From: Paenibacillus ferrarius
Lineage (GTDB): Bacteria; Bacillota; Bacilli; Paenibacillales; NBRC-103111
NCBI RefSeq assembly: GCF_002027705.1
Contig: NZ_MBTG01000026.1
Coordinates: 1-64,000 of the forward strand
Reading direction: 5' to 3'
DNA length: 64,000 nt
A program made the translations under genes and the position numbers. Below are positions 39,690 to 49,019 of this stretch, one piece after another. The notes beneath the pieces are model-generated. The model saw nothing but the letters and a program-made list of their open reading frames with translations, had not been told where the DNA came from and did not search any database. The stretch's first letter is position 1. Every line of letters begins with the position of its first letter.

Positions 39690-40493
39690 TTGTTTGTCAT
39701 CGAACGTAGAGTATACAAATCAACAGAGCCTTTCTTCTGGACAGGCCGCGGAAGCAACCAAGAAATCGGCATATTGATGATTCACGGCTTCACGGGATCT
39801 CCCTCGGAATTCAGAAGGATTGGGTACGAGCTGCGAGAGGAAGGCTATACCATCCAAGCCGTAAGGCTGCCGGGACATGGAACCTCACCTGATGAAATGA
39901 TACATACCGGATGGACGGATTGGTATGGGCATGTGCTGGAGAGTTATGATGAGCTTGCAGCGAAGTGCAAGAGCATTGTCGTGATGGGACATTCAATGGG
40001 AGGATTGCTAGCCTTGAAGCTGGCTGTGGAACGTCGTGCGGCAGGTGTCATTTCCATCGCCACACCGATCTTCCTTTCTTCCAGAAAGACGGTACTGGCC
40101 GGTTTCCTGCAGTATTTTATCAAATACATAGCCAAGAAGCCCAAACGAATCTCCACGTTATTAGATGAGTCATGTGCATATACCAAAACGCCGATTCGTT
40201 GTGTCGTAAGTTTGCGTAAACTACTGAAACAAGTAAAAAAAGTGCTGCCTCAAGTAAACGCTCCGGTATGGATCGGACAAGGGAGCAAAGATGGTGTAGT
40301 CCGTCATGAAAGTGCAGCGTTTCTATATGAACGAGTCCGTTCAGAAGTGAAGGAGCTCCGCTATTACCCGGAATCCTCACATGGCTTGCTGCTGGATCAA
40401 GAGAGAGAGCGAGTCTATGCCGATATTGCCGCGTTTATCCTTTCCCTGCAAGTGGCATACTATGGAGTAAAGGAAGCAGGTACGGCGCATTAA
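39690..40493 (+). CDS. Alpha/beta-hydrolase carboxylesterase (YvaK/Est-like)
   Basis: A 267-residue hydrolase. ILMIHGFTGSPSEF forms the oxyanion hole, GHSMGG carries the nucleophile Ser, GSKDGVV the acid and SSHGLLLD the His. The TTG start follows TAGGAG and leads directly into the conserved N-terminal strand. In Geobacillus the gene at this position encodes the Est30 type carboxylesterase. The natural substrate is unknown. It is 36 bases upstream of rnr. Confidence 0.88.
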   Translation: MFVIERRVYKSTEPFFWTGRGSNQEIGILMIHGFTGSPSEFRRIGYELREEGYTIQAVRLPGHGTSPDEMIHTGWTDWYGHVLESYDELAAKCKSIVVMGHSMGGLLALKLAVERRAAGVISIATPIFLSSRKTVLAGFLQYFIKYIAKKPKRISTLLDESCAYTKTPIRCVVSLRKLLKQVKKVLPQVNAPVWIGQGSKDGVVRHESAAFLYERVRSEVKELRYYPESSHGLLLDQERERVYADIAAFILSLQVAYYGVKEAGTAH

Positions 40494-40529
40494 GGGCTAG
40501 CTCAACAACAACAAGAAGGTGAAGAGAGT

Positions 40530-43500
40530 ATGACAACAGATAAACAAATCATCAGTTTAATGCAAGAAGAGGCTTATAAGCCTATGTCCTATAAAGAGCT
40601 CGAGAAGCATTTTGGTATTGAAAGTGCGAACGAGTTTAAGGATTTTATCAAATTATTAAATCAGCTAGAGGAAAGCGGGCATATCGTTCGGGGTGGAAGT
40701 GACCGTTATGGCGTGCCGGAGCGTATGAATTTAGTCAGAGGCAAGCTGCAGGCGCATGCGAAGGGTTTTGCATTCTTAATTCCAGATGATCGGGAACACC
40801 CGGACGTCTATATCAATGCGCATGATTTGAACACAGCGATGAACGGCGATATCGTGTTCGTGAAGGTTACCTCCAGAAGCCAAGGCGGAGGCCGCATGGA
40901 AGGCGAGGTTGTGCGCGTCATAACGCGTGCCAACACGCAGATCGTCGGTGTTTTCCAAAGTCAGGATACCTATGCGTTCGTGATTGCTGATGACAAAAGG
41001 GTATCGAGAGATATTTTCATCCCGCAGCATTCTTTTAATGGAGCGGTAACAGGGCAGAAGGTTGTAGTCAAGATCGTTAACTATCCGGAAGGTCGCTCTG
41101 CAGCTGAAGGGGAAGTTATTGAAATCTTAGGCCATAAGGACGATCCAGGCGTGGATATCCTTGCGATTGTGCGTAAATTCCAGCTCCCTGAAGCGTTTAA
41201 CGAGGAAGTTCTGGCTGAAGCAGAAGCGGCACCGGATTCCATTACGGAGGAAGAGATCATTGGTCAAGGCCGTCGTGATCTTCGTTCCAAGCGGATTGTA
41301 ACCATTGATGGAGAAGACGCCAAGGATCTGGATGACGCGGTAAATGTCGAGATTTTGGAAAATGGCCACTATAAATTAGGTGTGCACATTGCCGATGTGA
41401 GCTATTACGTGCGTGAAGGGTCTGCACTGGATATCGAGGCGTACAACCGAGGCTGTTCGGTGTATTTGACCGATCGGGTTATTCCGATGCTGCCGCACCG
41501 TTTGTCTAACGGAATCTGCTCCTTGAATCCTAAAGTGGATCGCCTAACGATGTCTTGCGAGATGGAATTCGATGAGAATTTAAAAGTCGTTAATCATGAG
41601 ATTTTTACAAGTGTTATTAAAACTAGTGAGCGAATGACATATACAAATGTACGCAAGCTTTTGACTGGTGAAGCTGAGCCGGAGCTTGTGGAGCGTTATG
41701 CCTACCTGATGGAAGACTTCAAACGCATGGAAGAGCTGGCTGATCGTTTGCGTTCTAGACGGATGAAGCGCGGCGCGATTGATTTTGATTTTGAGGAGTC
41801 CAAAATTCTCGTCGATGCTGACGGCAAACCAACGGATATCGTGAAAAGAGAGCGTTCTGTCGCGGAAATGATGATCGAAGAATTCATGCTAGCAGCGAAT
41901 GAAACCGTGGCTGAGCATTTCCAATGGATGAAAGTCCCGTTCCTCTATCGTGTCCATGAAGACCCGGATTCTGAGAAATTGATGAATTTCATGGAGTTTG
42001 TGACCAATTTCGGTTACACGATCAAAGGCAAGGGCAACGCTATTCATCCTCGTGCTTTGCAGACGTTGTTGGAAGAGATCAAAGGTACGCCGGAAGAAAC
42101 AGTTCTTAGCAAAATCATGCTGCGCTCGATGAAGCAGGCGCGTTATGATGCGCAGAGCTTGGGGCATTTCGGCTTGGCTGCGGAATTCTATTCCCATTTC
42201 ACATCCCCAATTCGGCGGTATCCGGATTTAATTATTCACCGTGTTATTCGGGAAGTGCTGGAGAGCGGGAATTTATCGGATACTCGTCATGAATATCTGT
42301 CTTCCCGCATGAGCGATATTGCGCAGCAATCTTCCGAGCGTGAGCGCGTGGCTGTGGATGCTGAGCGTCAGACAGAAGCTTTGAAGAAAGCCCAGTATAT
42401 GCTGGATAAAGTTGGCGAAGAATTCGAAGGCATCATTTCCAGTGTTACTGGTTTTGGGATGTTTGTCGAGCTCGATAATACCGTTGAAGGCTTGATTCGT
42501 TTAAGTGATTTAACCGATGATTACTACAATTTCCATGAAAGACAGTTTGCTCTCGTTGGCGAGCGTACGTCCAAGATATATCGGATCGGTGATGAAATTA
42601 AGATTCGTGTGGCTCGCGTGAATATGGAGGAGCATACGATTGATTTTGAATTGCTGGATATGAAGCCTCGCAAAGAGGGCGGGTTTAAGCGCGGTGGCGG
42701 TGGCAGCGGGAAACCTTTTAAAGGGGCTGCTGGATTTAAGGGCTTCCGTGGTAAACCGAGTGCTGCTGCAAGTAATGGTCAGGGGAAATCAGGCAAATCA
42801 GGCAGAGATAAAGGCGGTTTCGCCGCTAAAGGCAAGGGCGGCTATGTCAATGCGCAAGGGAAAAAGCGTGATGGCGCTGCGGCTGGCGGAGCCGTCGATG
42901 CGAACGCGGGGCAAGGCCGAGGCAAGAGAAGACGCGGTGACGCTGTTGATGGTTTAGCGGTCAATACGGGGCCTGCAGCAACAGGTCAGGAACAAGGGCG
43001 TCGCAAGGGCGGAGCTGCTCGCAGGATTGAAGAGGCTGCTAAGGCTGGCGTCGAGGGCGGAGCGGGCGCAAGAGCTGGTGGCGCAGAAGGCGCAGCGGGA
43101 GCAAGAGCTAAGGGCGCGGGCGTCGAAGGTGCGGCGGGAGCGAGAGCTAAGGGCGCGGGCGTCGAAGGTGCGGCGGGAGCGAGAGCTAAGGGCGCAGGCG
43201 CCGAAGGTGCGGCGGGAGCGAGAGCTAAGGGCGCAGGCGTCGAAGGCGCGGCGGGGCAAGGCAAACCACGGCGCGCGAAGGCTGGCGGCACGCCGTGGAG
43301 CGACAGCCGCGGCAAAGGGCGCGGCGGCAAGGCGCGCGGTCCTAAGCTGAGCGAAGGCGGCAGCCTGAGCCAACGGCTTGAATCTGTCGGCGCAGGGCGG
43401 ACAGAGAGTGGTGTGCCCCGCGGCGAAAGCAAGCGCGGGCGCGGCGCGGTGTCGCTGGGTGGCGAAGCCCCAGCGGGCGGTAGTGATTGGGCGAGCGGCG

Positions 43501-43571
43501 TGAACGCGCTCGCCAAGGGTGGTCGTCGCCGGAGCGACGACGGGGACGGCAGCAAGAAGCGGCGGAGATAG
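40530..43571 (+). CDS. rnr: Ribonuclease R with a 300-residue low-complexity tail
   Basis: A 1013-residue 3'-5' exoribonuclease. The N-terminal winged helix and cold-shock domains occupy about 1-240. The RNB catalytic domain follows with [14 protein letters not shown], whose Asp residues bind metal, and a C-terminal S1 domain spans about 628-714. Usual Firmicute RNase R ends near 780 residues. Here residues 710-1013 are a Gly/Ala/Lys/Arg-rich extension with 13-residue repeats. It clears structured RNA and works with SmpB-tmRNA, whose genes follow directly. The tail is basic and probably disordered, and may bind RNA or ribosomes. Confidence 0.95.
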   Translation: MTTDKQIISLMQEEAYKPMSYKELEKHFGIESANEFKDFIKLLNQLEESGHIVRGGSDRYGVPERMNLVRGKLQAHAKGFAFLIPDDREHPDVYINAHDLNTAMNGDIVFVKVTSRSQGGGRMEGEVVRVITRANTQIVGVFQSQDTYAFVIADDKRVSRDIFIPQHSFNGAVTGQKVVVKIVNYPEGRSAAEGEVIEILGHKDDPGVDILAIVRKFQLPEAFNEEVLAEAEAAPDSITEEEIIGQGRRDLRSKRIVTIDGEDAKDLDDAVNVEILENGHYKLGVHIADVSYYVREGSALDIEAYNRGCSVYLTDRVIPMLPHRLSNGICSLNPKVDRLTMSCEMEFDENLKVVNHEIFTSVIKTSERMTYTNVRKLLTGEAEPELVERYAYLMEDFKRMEELADRLRSRRMKRGAIDFDFEESKILVDADGKPTDIVKRERSVAEMMIEEFMLAANETVAEHFQWMKVPFLYRVHEDPDSEKLMNFMEFVTNFGYTIKGKGNAIHPRALQTLLEEIKGTPEETVLSKIMLRSMKQARYDAQSLGHFGLAAEFYSHFTSPIRRYPDLIIHRVIREVLESGNLSDTRHEYLSSRMSDIAQQSSERERVAVDAERQTEALKKAQYMLDKVGEEFEGIISSVTGFGMFVELDNTVEGLIRLSDLTDDYYNFHERQFALVGERTSKIYRIGDEIKIRVARVNMEEHTIDFELLDMKPRKEGGFKRGGGGSGKPFKGAAGFKGFRGKPSAAASNGQGKSGKSGRDKGGFAAKGKGGYVNAQGKKRDGAAAGGAVDANAGQGRGKRRRGDAVDGLAVNTGPAATGQEQGRRKGGAARRIEEAAKAGVEGGAGARAGGAEGAAGARAKGAGVEGAAGARAKGAGVEGAAGARAKGAGAEGAAGARAKGAGVEGAAGQGKPRRAKAGGTPWSDSRGKGRGGKARGPKLSEGGSLSQRLESVGAGRTESGVPRGESKRGRGAVSLGGEAPAGGSDWASGVNALAKGGRRRSDDGDGSKKRRR
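43078..43258 (+). repeat. 39-bp tandem repeat inside rnr tail
   Basis: Four to five in-frame copies of a 39-base unit encode [13 protein letters not shown]. Copies differ by few bases (V or A at position 4), and the last is cut short at GAAGQGK. The in-frame length suits slippage without loss of reading frame. Confidence 0.85.
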
Positions 43572-43589
43572 TCGCCGCTTCTTGCTTTT
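43551..43589 (+). terminator. Terminator overlapping the end of rnr
   Basis: A perfect 14-base stem AGCAAGAAGCGGCG/CGCCGCTTCTTGCT (43551-43564 with 43573-43586) and a T tail. The left arm encodes the last residues of RNase R, and the stop codon sits in the loop. Confidence 0.92.
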
Positions 43590-43610
43590 CGATCGCGATC
43601 TTGCTACAAT
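43582..43610 (+). promoter_or_regulatory. smpB promoter nested in rnr terminator
   Basis: TTGCTT at 43582-43587 (in the terminator right arm) and TACAAT at 43605-43610 with TGC before it are 17 bases apart. Confidence 0.65.
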
Positions 43611-43666
43611 AGGATGCACATTGTAGCATTATTTACCTGCAGGAACATGCGGGAGGAGGATCTCAC

Positions 43667-44149
43667 GTGGCAACCAAAAAGGCCGATGGCAAATTGCTCG
43701 CCCAGAACAAAAAGGCATCACACGACTATTTTATCGAAGATACGTATGAATGCGGTCTTGTCCTGACCGGCACGGAGATCAAATCCTTGCGAGCAGGTAA
43801 GGCTAACATAGGCGACAGCTTTTCGACCATTCGCAATGGCGAAGCTTTTGTCCACAATATGCATATCAGCCCTTTTGATCAAGGCAACCGCAGCAATCCA
43901 GAAGATCCAACACGGACGCGGAAACTCCTTTTGAAAAAAGTGCAAATCGCCAAAATACTAGGCCAAGCGAAACAAGAAGGATATACCGTCGTTCCTTTGA
44001 AAGTGTATATTCGCAATGGCTACGCGAAGCTTCTGATTGGCATTGGTAAGGGTAAGAAGCAGTACGACAAGCGGGAATCCGCAGCGAAAAAGGATGCACA
44101 GCGAGATATCCAGCGTGCGCTGCGTGAGAAACAAAAGATCGCTAGATAG
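43667..44149 (+). CDS. smpB: SsrA-binding protein
   Basis: A 160-residue RNA-binding protein of the trans-translation system. [27 protein letters not shown] and [10 protein letters not shown] are typical, and the basic C-terminal tail [19 protein letters not shown] reads the empty decoding site. GTG start after GGGAGGAGGATCTCAC. It delivers tmRNA, encoded 168 bases downstream, to stalled ribosomes. Confidence 0.97.
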   Translation: MATKKADGKLLAQNKKASHDYFIEDTYECGLVLTGTEIKSLRAGKANIGDSFSTIRNGEAFVHNMHISPFDQGNRSNPEDPTRTRKLLLKKVQIAKILGQAKQEGYTVVPLKVYIRNGYAKLLIGIGKGKKQYDKRESAAKKDAQRDIQRALREKQKIAR

Positions 44150-44202
44150 CTGGGCTGAGTCCAGACTGGAAGCCAGCACCTCGACTTCCATGAACCTAGC
44201 CG

Positions 44203-44230
44203 TTCATTTTTCTTCAGCTTGTGGTATACT
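44203..44230 (+). promoter_or_regulatory. Promoter of ssrA
   Basis: TATACT at 44225-44230 with TGG before it (extended -10) and TTCATT at 44203-44208 as a -35 with 16-base spacing. The precursor would carry about 80 leader bases. Confidence 0.55.
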
Positions 44231-44317
44231 AATTCTGCAGCAAAGATTCAAATGTAACCTAGTTCCAACTTGCAGCGTCTTAACCTTCACCGTCTATGAC
44301 GGACATGAAGGCAATCC

Positions 44318-44679
44318 GGGGGTGTTCTTGGATTCGACGGGGATAGTTTGGGCTCGGGTTGCGGGTAGTGGGGCCGCGTCCACTATAAAACGCTAAAGCC
44401 TATTAAATGGCAAAACACAAAACAACTACGCTTTAGCAGCTTAATAACCTGTTAGCGTGCTCCTCCTCAGCATCGCCCATGTGACTGGGATAGGGGCTCA
44501 ACTATAGTGGGATACGACGTTTGGTCTCCGCCTGGGGTCGGACGTAGGAAGACAATCAGGCTGACCCAACGCATAGCCGGTTACGGGGCGATGCTCGGGT
44601 GACATCAAAACTGTGACTACACCCGTAGATGCCTGTGTTGCGATATTTTCGGACAGGGGTTCGACTCCCCTCACCTCCA
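44318..44679 (+). ncRNA. ssrA: tmRNA (transfer-messenger RNA)
   Basis: The 5' acceptor strand GGGGGTG (44318-44324) pairs with CACCTCC (44672-44678) with one G-U pair, and discriminator A is at 44679. The 5' domain has GGATTCGACGGGGAT, and the 3' T arm is AGGGG TTCGACT CCCCT. The tag reading frame at 44409-44441 encodes GKTQNNYALAA and ends in TAATAA. CCA is not encoded after A44679; the sequence turns into TCTGATGTG, which belongs to the inserted element. So the gene remains complete apart from its terminal CCA, which cellular enzymes can add. Confidence 0.95.
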
Positions 44680-46175
44680 TCTGATGTGCACACAATATCG
44701 AGTTTAAAAATGACGTCCACGTGTTCTTCATGGACGACGACCTTCTCGACGTAGTGTTGAATGAACTTCTTGATCTCAGGGATGTTTTTCTCAGCTACGA
44801 ATGATTTGAAGTTAGAGAACAGTTTGCGGAGGGTATCCTCTGTTATGACTGTTCTCTTTTCTTTTAATTCCAACTCCTTAATACGCACCTCAAAACTAGC
44901 CTTATTGTATTCCAACTCCTCCATTCTGGATAAAAAAGACGCCTGCGTAAAACCCTTAGATACTGCATCTACGATGTTATTGATCTGTTTATCAATTTCT
45001 ACTATTTGCTTTCTAATAAAGGGCACCTCATTAATACCTTCACCTTCGTTTTGTTGAATGTATTCGTTTAACTGAATTACTAAGTCAGGAATTGCTTCCT
45101 CGCAAAGCAGATTCTTATGAAGTTGGTCTATTACATATTCCTCGATATATTCGCGGCGAATTTCTTTGTTCATACAGTTCTTTGTGCGATCACGATGATT
45201 GCATCGGTATGTGACGTATTTTAGCTTGTTTCTCCCACTGAATTTCCGATTGCCGACCATAGAAGCCCCACAAACACCGCAATAGATCAAACCACTAATT
45301 AAATAGTTCTCCACGGCTTGGTAAGAGGCATATGTAGTTCTATTTCTTTGCATTTTGCTCTGAACCTGCGCGAACATTTCTTCAGAGACGATAGATGGCA
45401 TCCCACCAGGGATTCGGATAATGTCCTCATCTGGTTTTTGGCGGTTTGTTCGCATCCCACGGACATCCTTCCCCACTGTTTTGTTAAAGATGTAACACCC
45501 AGCATACTTTTCATTGGTCAGAATGTTGTTTAGGCTATTTTTCCCGAACGCTTTCCCACTTTTAGTCTTATAGTTTGAAGTATTGAGCTCCGAAATAATT
45601 TGATTATAGCCGTACCCGTTAATGTATAGGTTGAAAATCAACTTAACGGCAGCCGCCTCGAACTCGTTGATTTTATACTGCTTCGTGGTGGGATCGACAT
45701 CATAACCCAATGGAGGTTGCCCTCCAGTATGTTTGGCTTGAAGTGCAGTTTCCCTCATACCTTTCATGACTTCCCTCGCTAAGTTTTTACTGTAGTATTC
45801 TGCCATCCCCTCTAGGACGGATTCTAATATAACGCTCTCAGGCGAATCATCGAGGTGCTCTAGAACACTGATTAGGCGAATGCCTTGAGCTTTCAATTTG
45901 CGTTTATAAAAAGCGCTGTCGTACTTGTCCCGAGCGAAGCGATCTAGCTTATGGACAATGACAACATCATATAGTCCTTTTTCGCAATCAGCGAACATCT
46001 GTTGGAACTCGGGACGTTTGTCGCTGGTTGCCGTTTTGGCCTTATCTGCGTAAATTTTGACGATAGTATAACCAGCTTTTTTAGCGAAGTCTTCAATTGC
46101 CCTAACTTGAGCGTCAATGGACTCATCTCGCTGATTATCACTGGAATAACGAACATAAATGCATGCTTTGATCAT
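44556..46175 (-). CDS. Large serine recombinase (site-specific integrase)
   Basis: A 539-residue recombinase. The N-terminal resolvase domain has YVRYSSDNQ with catalytic Ser11, the DNA-binding recombinase domain includes QPPLGYDVDPTTKQY, and a zinc ribbon (YCGVCGASMVGNRKFSG ... CNHRDRTKNCMNK) is followed by a coiled coil near residues 385-450. The ATG at 46175 has GAGGTG seven bases upstream and is preferred to a GTG nine bases earlier. The last 40 residues (from GGEGSRTPVRK) are read antisense through ssrA, so the stop codon comes from host DNA. It should integrate and excise the element. Confidence 0.92.
   Translation of the reverse strand: MIKACIYVRYSSDNQRDESIDAQVRAIEDFAKKAGYTIVKIYADKAKTATSDKRPEFQQMFADCEKGLYDVVIVHKLDRFARDKYDSAFYKRKLKAQGIRLISVLEHLDDSPESVILESVLEGMAEYYSKNLAREVMKGMRETALQAKHTGGQPPLGYDVDPTTKQYKINEFEAAAVKLIFNLYINGYGYNQIISELNTSNYKTKSGKAFGKNSLNNILTNEKYAGCYIFNKTVGKDVRGMRTNRQKPDEDIIRIPGGMPSIVSEEMFAQVQSKMQRNRTTYASYQAVENYLISGLIYCGVCGASMVGNRKFSGRNKLKYVTYRCNHRDRTKNCMNKEIRREYIEEYVIDQLHKNLLCEEAIPDLVIQLNEYIQQNEGEGINEVPFIRKQIVEIDKQINNIVDAVSKGFTQASFLSRMEELEYNKASFEVRIKELELKEKRTVITEDTLRKLFSNFKSFVAEKNIPEIKKFIQHYVEKVVVHEEHVDVIFKLDIVCTSDGGEGSRTPVRKYRNTGIYGCSHSFDVTRASPRNRLCVGSA
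44662..44690. other. Attachment junction (attL-like) at the ssrA 3' end
   Basis: tmRNA sequence ends at 44679, and foreign, AT-richer sequence with a serine recombinase on the minus strand begins at once. This is the usual insertion point of ssrA-targeting islands. The exact crossover bases cannot be fixed because the partner junction is not in the window. Confidence 0.75.
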
Positions 46176-46211
46176 CGTGGTCACCTCATGTAGAAAATAA
46201 TTAGTCTTAAA

Positions 46212-46382
46212 TTAAGCTTCATCTGCCATAACCTTTAGCAATTCGATGACAGGAAGGTAGTAATACCGTTTCTTTTCGTTATCCATATGGGAGTCATTGT
46301 GGATAATTATTTCTTCCGGCGTATATCGATTTTCTTTTAAGCACTGCCTGTGAATACGAGTCTGGAATTTTGGTCCTATCAT
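46212..46382 (-). CDS. Small protein upstream of recombinase, possible excision partner
   Basis: A 56-residue protein starting MIGPKFQTRIHRQCLKENRYTPEEI in two blocks and ending LPVIELLKVMADEA. AGCAGGAGGAAAACAA gives a very good ribosome site. The gene ends 36 bases before the recombinase start on the same strand, so they are probably co-transcribed. It matches no family I know. Small genes next to serine integrases often encode directionality factors, but that role is only inferred from position. Confidence 0.65.
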   Translation of the reverse strand: MIGPKFQTRIHRQCLKENRYTPEEIIIHNDSHMDNEKKRYYYLPVIELLKVMADEA

Positions 46383-47514
46383 TTGTTTTCCTCCTGCTAG
46401 TGTTAGATAGGGCTCCTGATCTTCGAGCTTGTACTTCAGTGCATGTACTTACATATATGATAGCTATACATGTAACATCGCGCCAAAGGGGTCTCACCAA
46501 AAAGGGCTCTTGGACCCTTATACGATGTGCGCGTTGTAATTTTAAGTGTTGTACTCAATTTTATTGATTAAAAGGTGTTTTTAATTAATTACACCGCTAA
46601 ATGCCTCGCAAAATCTACTTATTCTTCCGTAGATCCACACTTTCTTTTCTGTTCAGCCGTGTTACTCAGTGCCTATTCCCATATATAGTCCTAAACTATT
46701 CACAATAGGCTGCGACAAACAACCCATAAACTCGTATCTGCATCAGAATGTGTTCTTGTCACCATAATTAGGGCATGTTGCAACCGTCCTTTCATCACTT
46801 TATACCTCGTATAAAGATAAGAACATGTTCCTTATGCATCTGTAAAGATCGGTACTACAAATGCTTGATGTCAATGGCAGTTTATTACCCCACCCAGTAC
46901 CTAGGAAAAGGACTTCATCATCAGGGTGACGTGGGAGTCAAATCACACCGCGGAAATTTTATTTGAAATATTTGTTGCGCAACTTCATTAATAAGGTATA
47001 GAAATGAACTTTATTAAGAGGGGGAATCACTATACTACGAATACCAATTAAGAGATAGTTTTTACTGATTGCCTTAAACACCTAAGAAATGATATTGCGA
47101 CAATTGATCTTTCTCAAAGAGGAGGCAAAGCAAATGAGTTGATAGTGAAAAAGTGAATGAATTCATGCAGTTTGATGTTTGTGAAAGAATATGTTTGGAC
47201 TAGAAAGAGTTCACTTGTCTTACAGGGTGGTTTTTAGAAAATTGGTGAAAATTATGAAGTAGCATATAGGGATTCCGTCTGATTGGTCGGGAATTTAAAG
47301 GATGTTAGAAAAATTGTTTGTGTATCCACTCATGGTATGTATTATCGATAATGTTTCACATATGAACAGCCTGACTGAGTTTAACAGTATGCCCGAGAAG
47401 GTCCGTAAAGTTCTTATTTAAAGAAAAAACAGAGAGGGGGGTCTTAATTTTTAGGATTTTCTTTCTAAACTAATCCAACCTAAGATCGTATATGGGTCTG
47501 GGAGGTAAAAAGCT
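46383..47514. other. Gene-poor, AT-rich island stretch
   Basis: No convincing coding region on either strand. Possible frames are short, lack ribosome sites and have no recognisable motifs. The stretch may hold decayed genes or control DNA of the element. Confidence 0.5.
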
Positions 47515-47640
47515 ATGTACAGAATTCATGAGTACATGGTGACAACGATACTCAGGAAGCATTTCAAAGAACTATGCCGAGCGAAAAAGTATGCTGTAAG
47601 CCATTCTAGTAACTCTCATCCTTCCCCGCATAGTAACTAG
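47515..47640 (+). CDS. Small hypothetical protein
   Basis: A 41-residue frame with a strong ribosome site (GGGAGGTAAAAAGCT before ATG). The product is basic and ends in a His/Ser-rich tail (SHSSNSHPSPHSN). No family is recognised. A GC-rich hairpin at 47755-47771 follows at a distance. It may be a real small gene or a chance frame. Confidence 0.35.
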   Translation: MYRIHEYMVTTILRKHFKELCRAKKYAVSHSSNSHPSPHSN

Positions 47641-47754
47641 AAAAGTCAATGTTTTAATGGGGAAACCGGGGAGTTAAGTAAGATAGTGAGAGGATTTTCG
47701 GGAAATTGTTGCTCTATAAGATTAATAGAAAGATTTAGTCTCGTGAATACTCCC

Positions 47755-47771
47755 GCGAGGCACCGCCTCGC
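47755..47771. other. Tight GC-rich hairpin
   Basis: GCGAGGC/GCCTCGC with a three-base loop is striking in otherwise AT-rich DNA. No T tail follows on the plus strand. Confidence 0.6.
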
Positions 47772-47857
47772 TATTAATTGTATAGATTATTTATAAAGAT
47801 TAAAACATTGTAGAGATTCTTTTGTAGAGATTAGTATACAGAATTTGAAGTATATAA

Positions 47858-47959
47858 ATTCAAAATTTGAATACATGTGAAAAAAACAGAACGCTAGAAT
47901 TCAAAATTTGAATACATAGTTTGAAAAAACAGAACGCAGAAACTTTAAGAAAACAGAAC
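47858..47959. repeat. Iteron-like repeats upstream of helix-turn-helix gene
   Basis: ATTCAAAATTTGAATACAT occurs twice, at 47858-47876 and 47899-47917, 41 bases apart, and contains the palindrome ATTCAAAATTTGAAT. AAAACAGAAC occurs three times, at 47883, 47926 and 47950. They end 48 bases before the next gene. This pattern fits binding sites of the protein encoded next, either an operator or a replication origin. Confidence 0.7.
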
Positions 47960-48007
47960 ACAGTAACTCCGATATAAAAATATAAGCTGTTCAGAGGAGA
48001 AATTTTA

Positions 48008-48585
48008 ATGAGTAAACTCACGGATCACGAATTAAGTTGGGCAAAAGAACGATTTCACAACTATGGAACTTCCAGTATTCCTTCCGCAGTAAGTAATTGT
48101 CTTTTTCTTTCGCCTGGAGCTAAACAGCTTTACTCCAACTTGTGTCAGCATGCTTATGGAGAAAAAAAAGCTGTTTTCCTTCACAATCGCTACTGATGTT
48201 GGAATTGAATATAGCTCCTGGGACTCTTAATGAATACCTTAAGGAGTTAAGGAAACATCAATTGATTACTACGCAAAAGGCATCCTACGGCAATTTGATT
48301 TATACGGTGGAGAAGATTTGGAACCCTTTTTGTTTAATTCATTCGGAATGGATATGGTTGTTAATTAACGAAGTTCACAAATCTAAAGGCATTTCGTATG
48401 AGAAGATTAAACGAGTGATAAAAGAATACCAACAGTCTGAACTATATAATGAAATAGTTTATCATTTCAACGGAAATGAACATTTACAGCTTCTATATAA
48501 ATGGTTTGGTGAAAAATGGGGTGTAAATCCTATTGTTGAATTTGACGAAGAGGAGTCTAAAGTAACAGTGTCACTAGGAGATTAA
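48008..48585 (+). CDS. Helix-turn-helix (HTH_36-like) protein split by a -1 frameshift at A8
   Basis: Two overlapping frames form one protein. The first (from ATG 48008) reads LSPGAKQLYSNLCQHAYGEKK up to the run of eight A at 48162-48169. A one-base slip back gives SCFPSQSLLMLELNIAPGTLNEYLKELRKHQLI, completing a standard winged helix-turn-helix of the HTH_36/replication-initiator type, 192 residues in total. Without the slip the first frame ends at 48196 with only 62 residues. The run A-AAA-AAA in the zero frame is a classic -1 slippery site. Programmed frameshifting, a recent inactivating indel and a base error are all possible. AGAGGAG precedes the start. Confidence 0.7.
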
Positions 48586-48589
48586 AGTA

Positions 48590-48721
48590 GTGACTGCAGT
48601 ATCAGAGAAGGATGATGAGCAGATATCTTTTGACGGGAGGTCCCTGTTGATGCTTACTGGGAATGCAAATCTATTAAATTTTTATTCTAGTTTAGGCATT
48701 ATTTATATTTATCTACGATAA
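48590..48721 (+). CDS. Small hypothetical protein after the helix-turn-helix gene
   Basis: A 43-residue GTG-start frame (VTAVSEKDDEQISFDGRSLL start) with TAGGAG upstream, just after the stop of the previous gene. It could be a truncated remnant of a longer plasmid gene. No family is recognised. From 48722 to 48938 I see nothing else. Confidence 0.3.
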   Translation: MTAVSEKDDEQISFDGRSLLMLTGNANLLNFYSSLGIIYIYLR

Positions 48722-48938
48722 TTCTTGGGTCATATGTCTTATAGTGTAGAGTTAAATTTTGTGAAAATAAATTACTTCATCTCATGCTATGGCTGACCTT
48801 AATGTACGGAAAAATATATTAATAAAATTAGTCTGTAACGAAATAAGTAAGCTCAAAAGGAAAAAGGACGAAGCAGCTTCCACCCCCGACCAAGGTTCGT
48901 GAAGTTAACTTGTCCATTTCCAGAGATTTTCGACTCCT

Positions 48939-49011
48939 CACCGCACCATGCCTAACCGAGCCTCAACTTACCTTGCCTAGCCCCACCATACCGTGCCATA
49001 CCTTGCCGTGT
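48939..49011. repeat. Degenerate tandem tract of CCWTRCC/GGCAAGGTATGG type
   Basis: Short imperfect units such as CATACCGTGCC, ATACCTTGCC and TTACCTTGCC follow one another. On the minus strand they read as GGCAAGGTATGGCACGG and lie directly downstream of the HNH gene. The tract is far more GC-rich than its surroundings. Confidence 0.65.
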
Positions 49012-49019
49012 GGAATATA

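Noticed and set aside
42954-43619. Long minus-strand open frames across the rnr tail
   Set aside because: They mirror the GC-rich repeat of rnr, are rich in Ala/Arg/Pro, and lack ribosome sites; the plus-strand frame continues a clear RNase R.
44557-44679. Disruption of ssrA by the island
   Set aside because: The tmRNA structure is complete to the discriminator base; only the encoded CCA is absent.
46775-46966. 63-codon plus-strand frame in the island
   Set aside because: No ribosome site and no protein-like pattern; probably chance.
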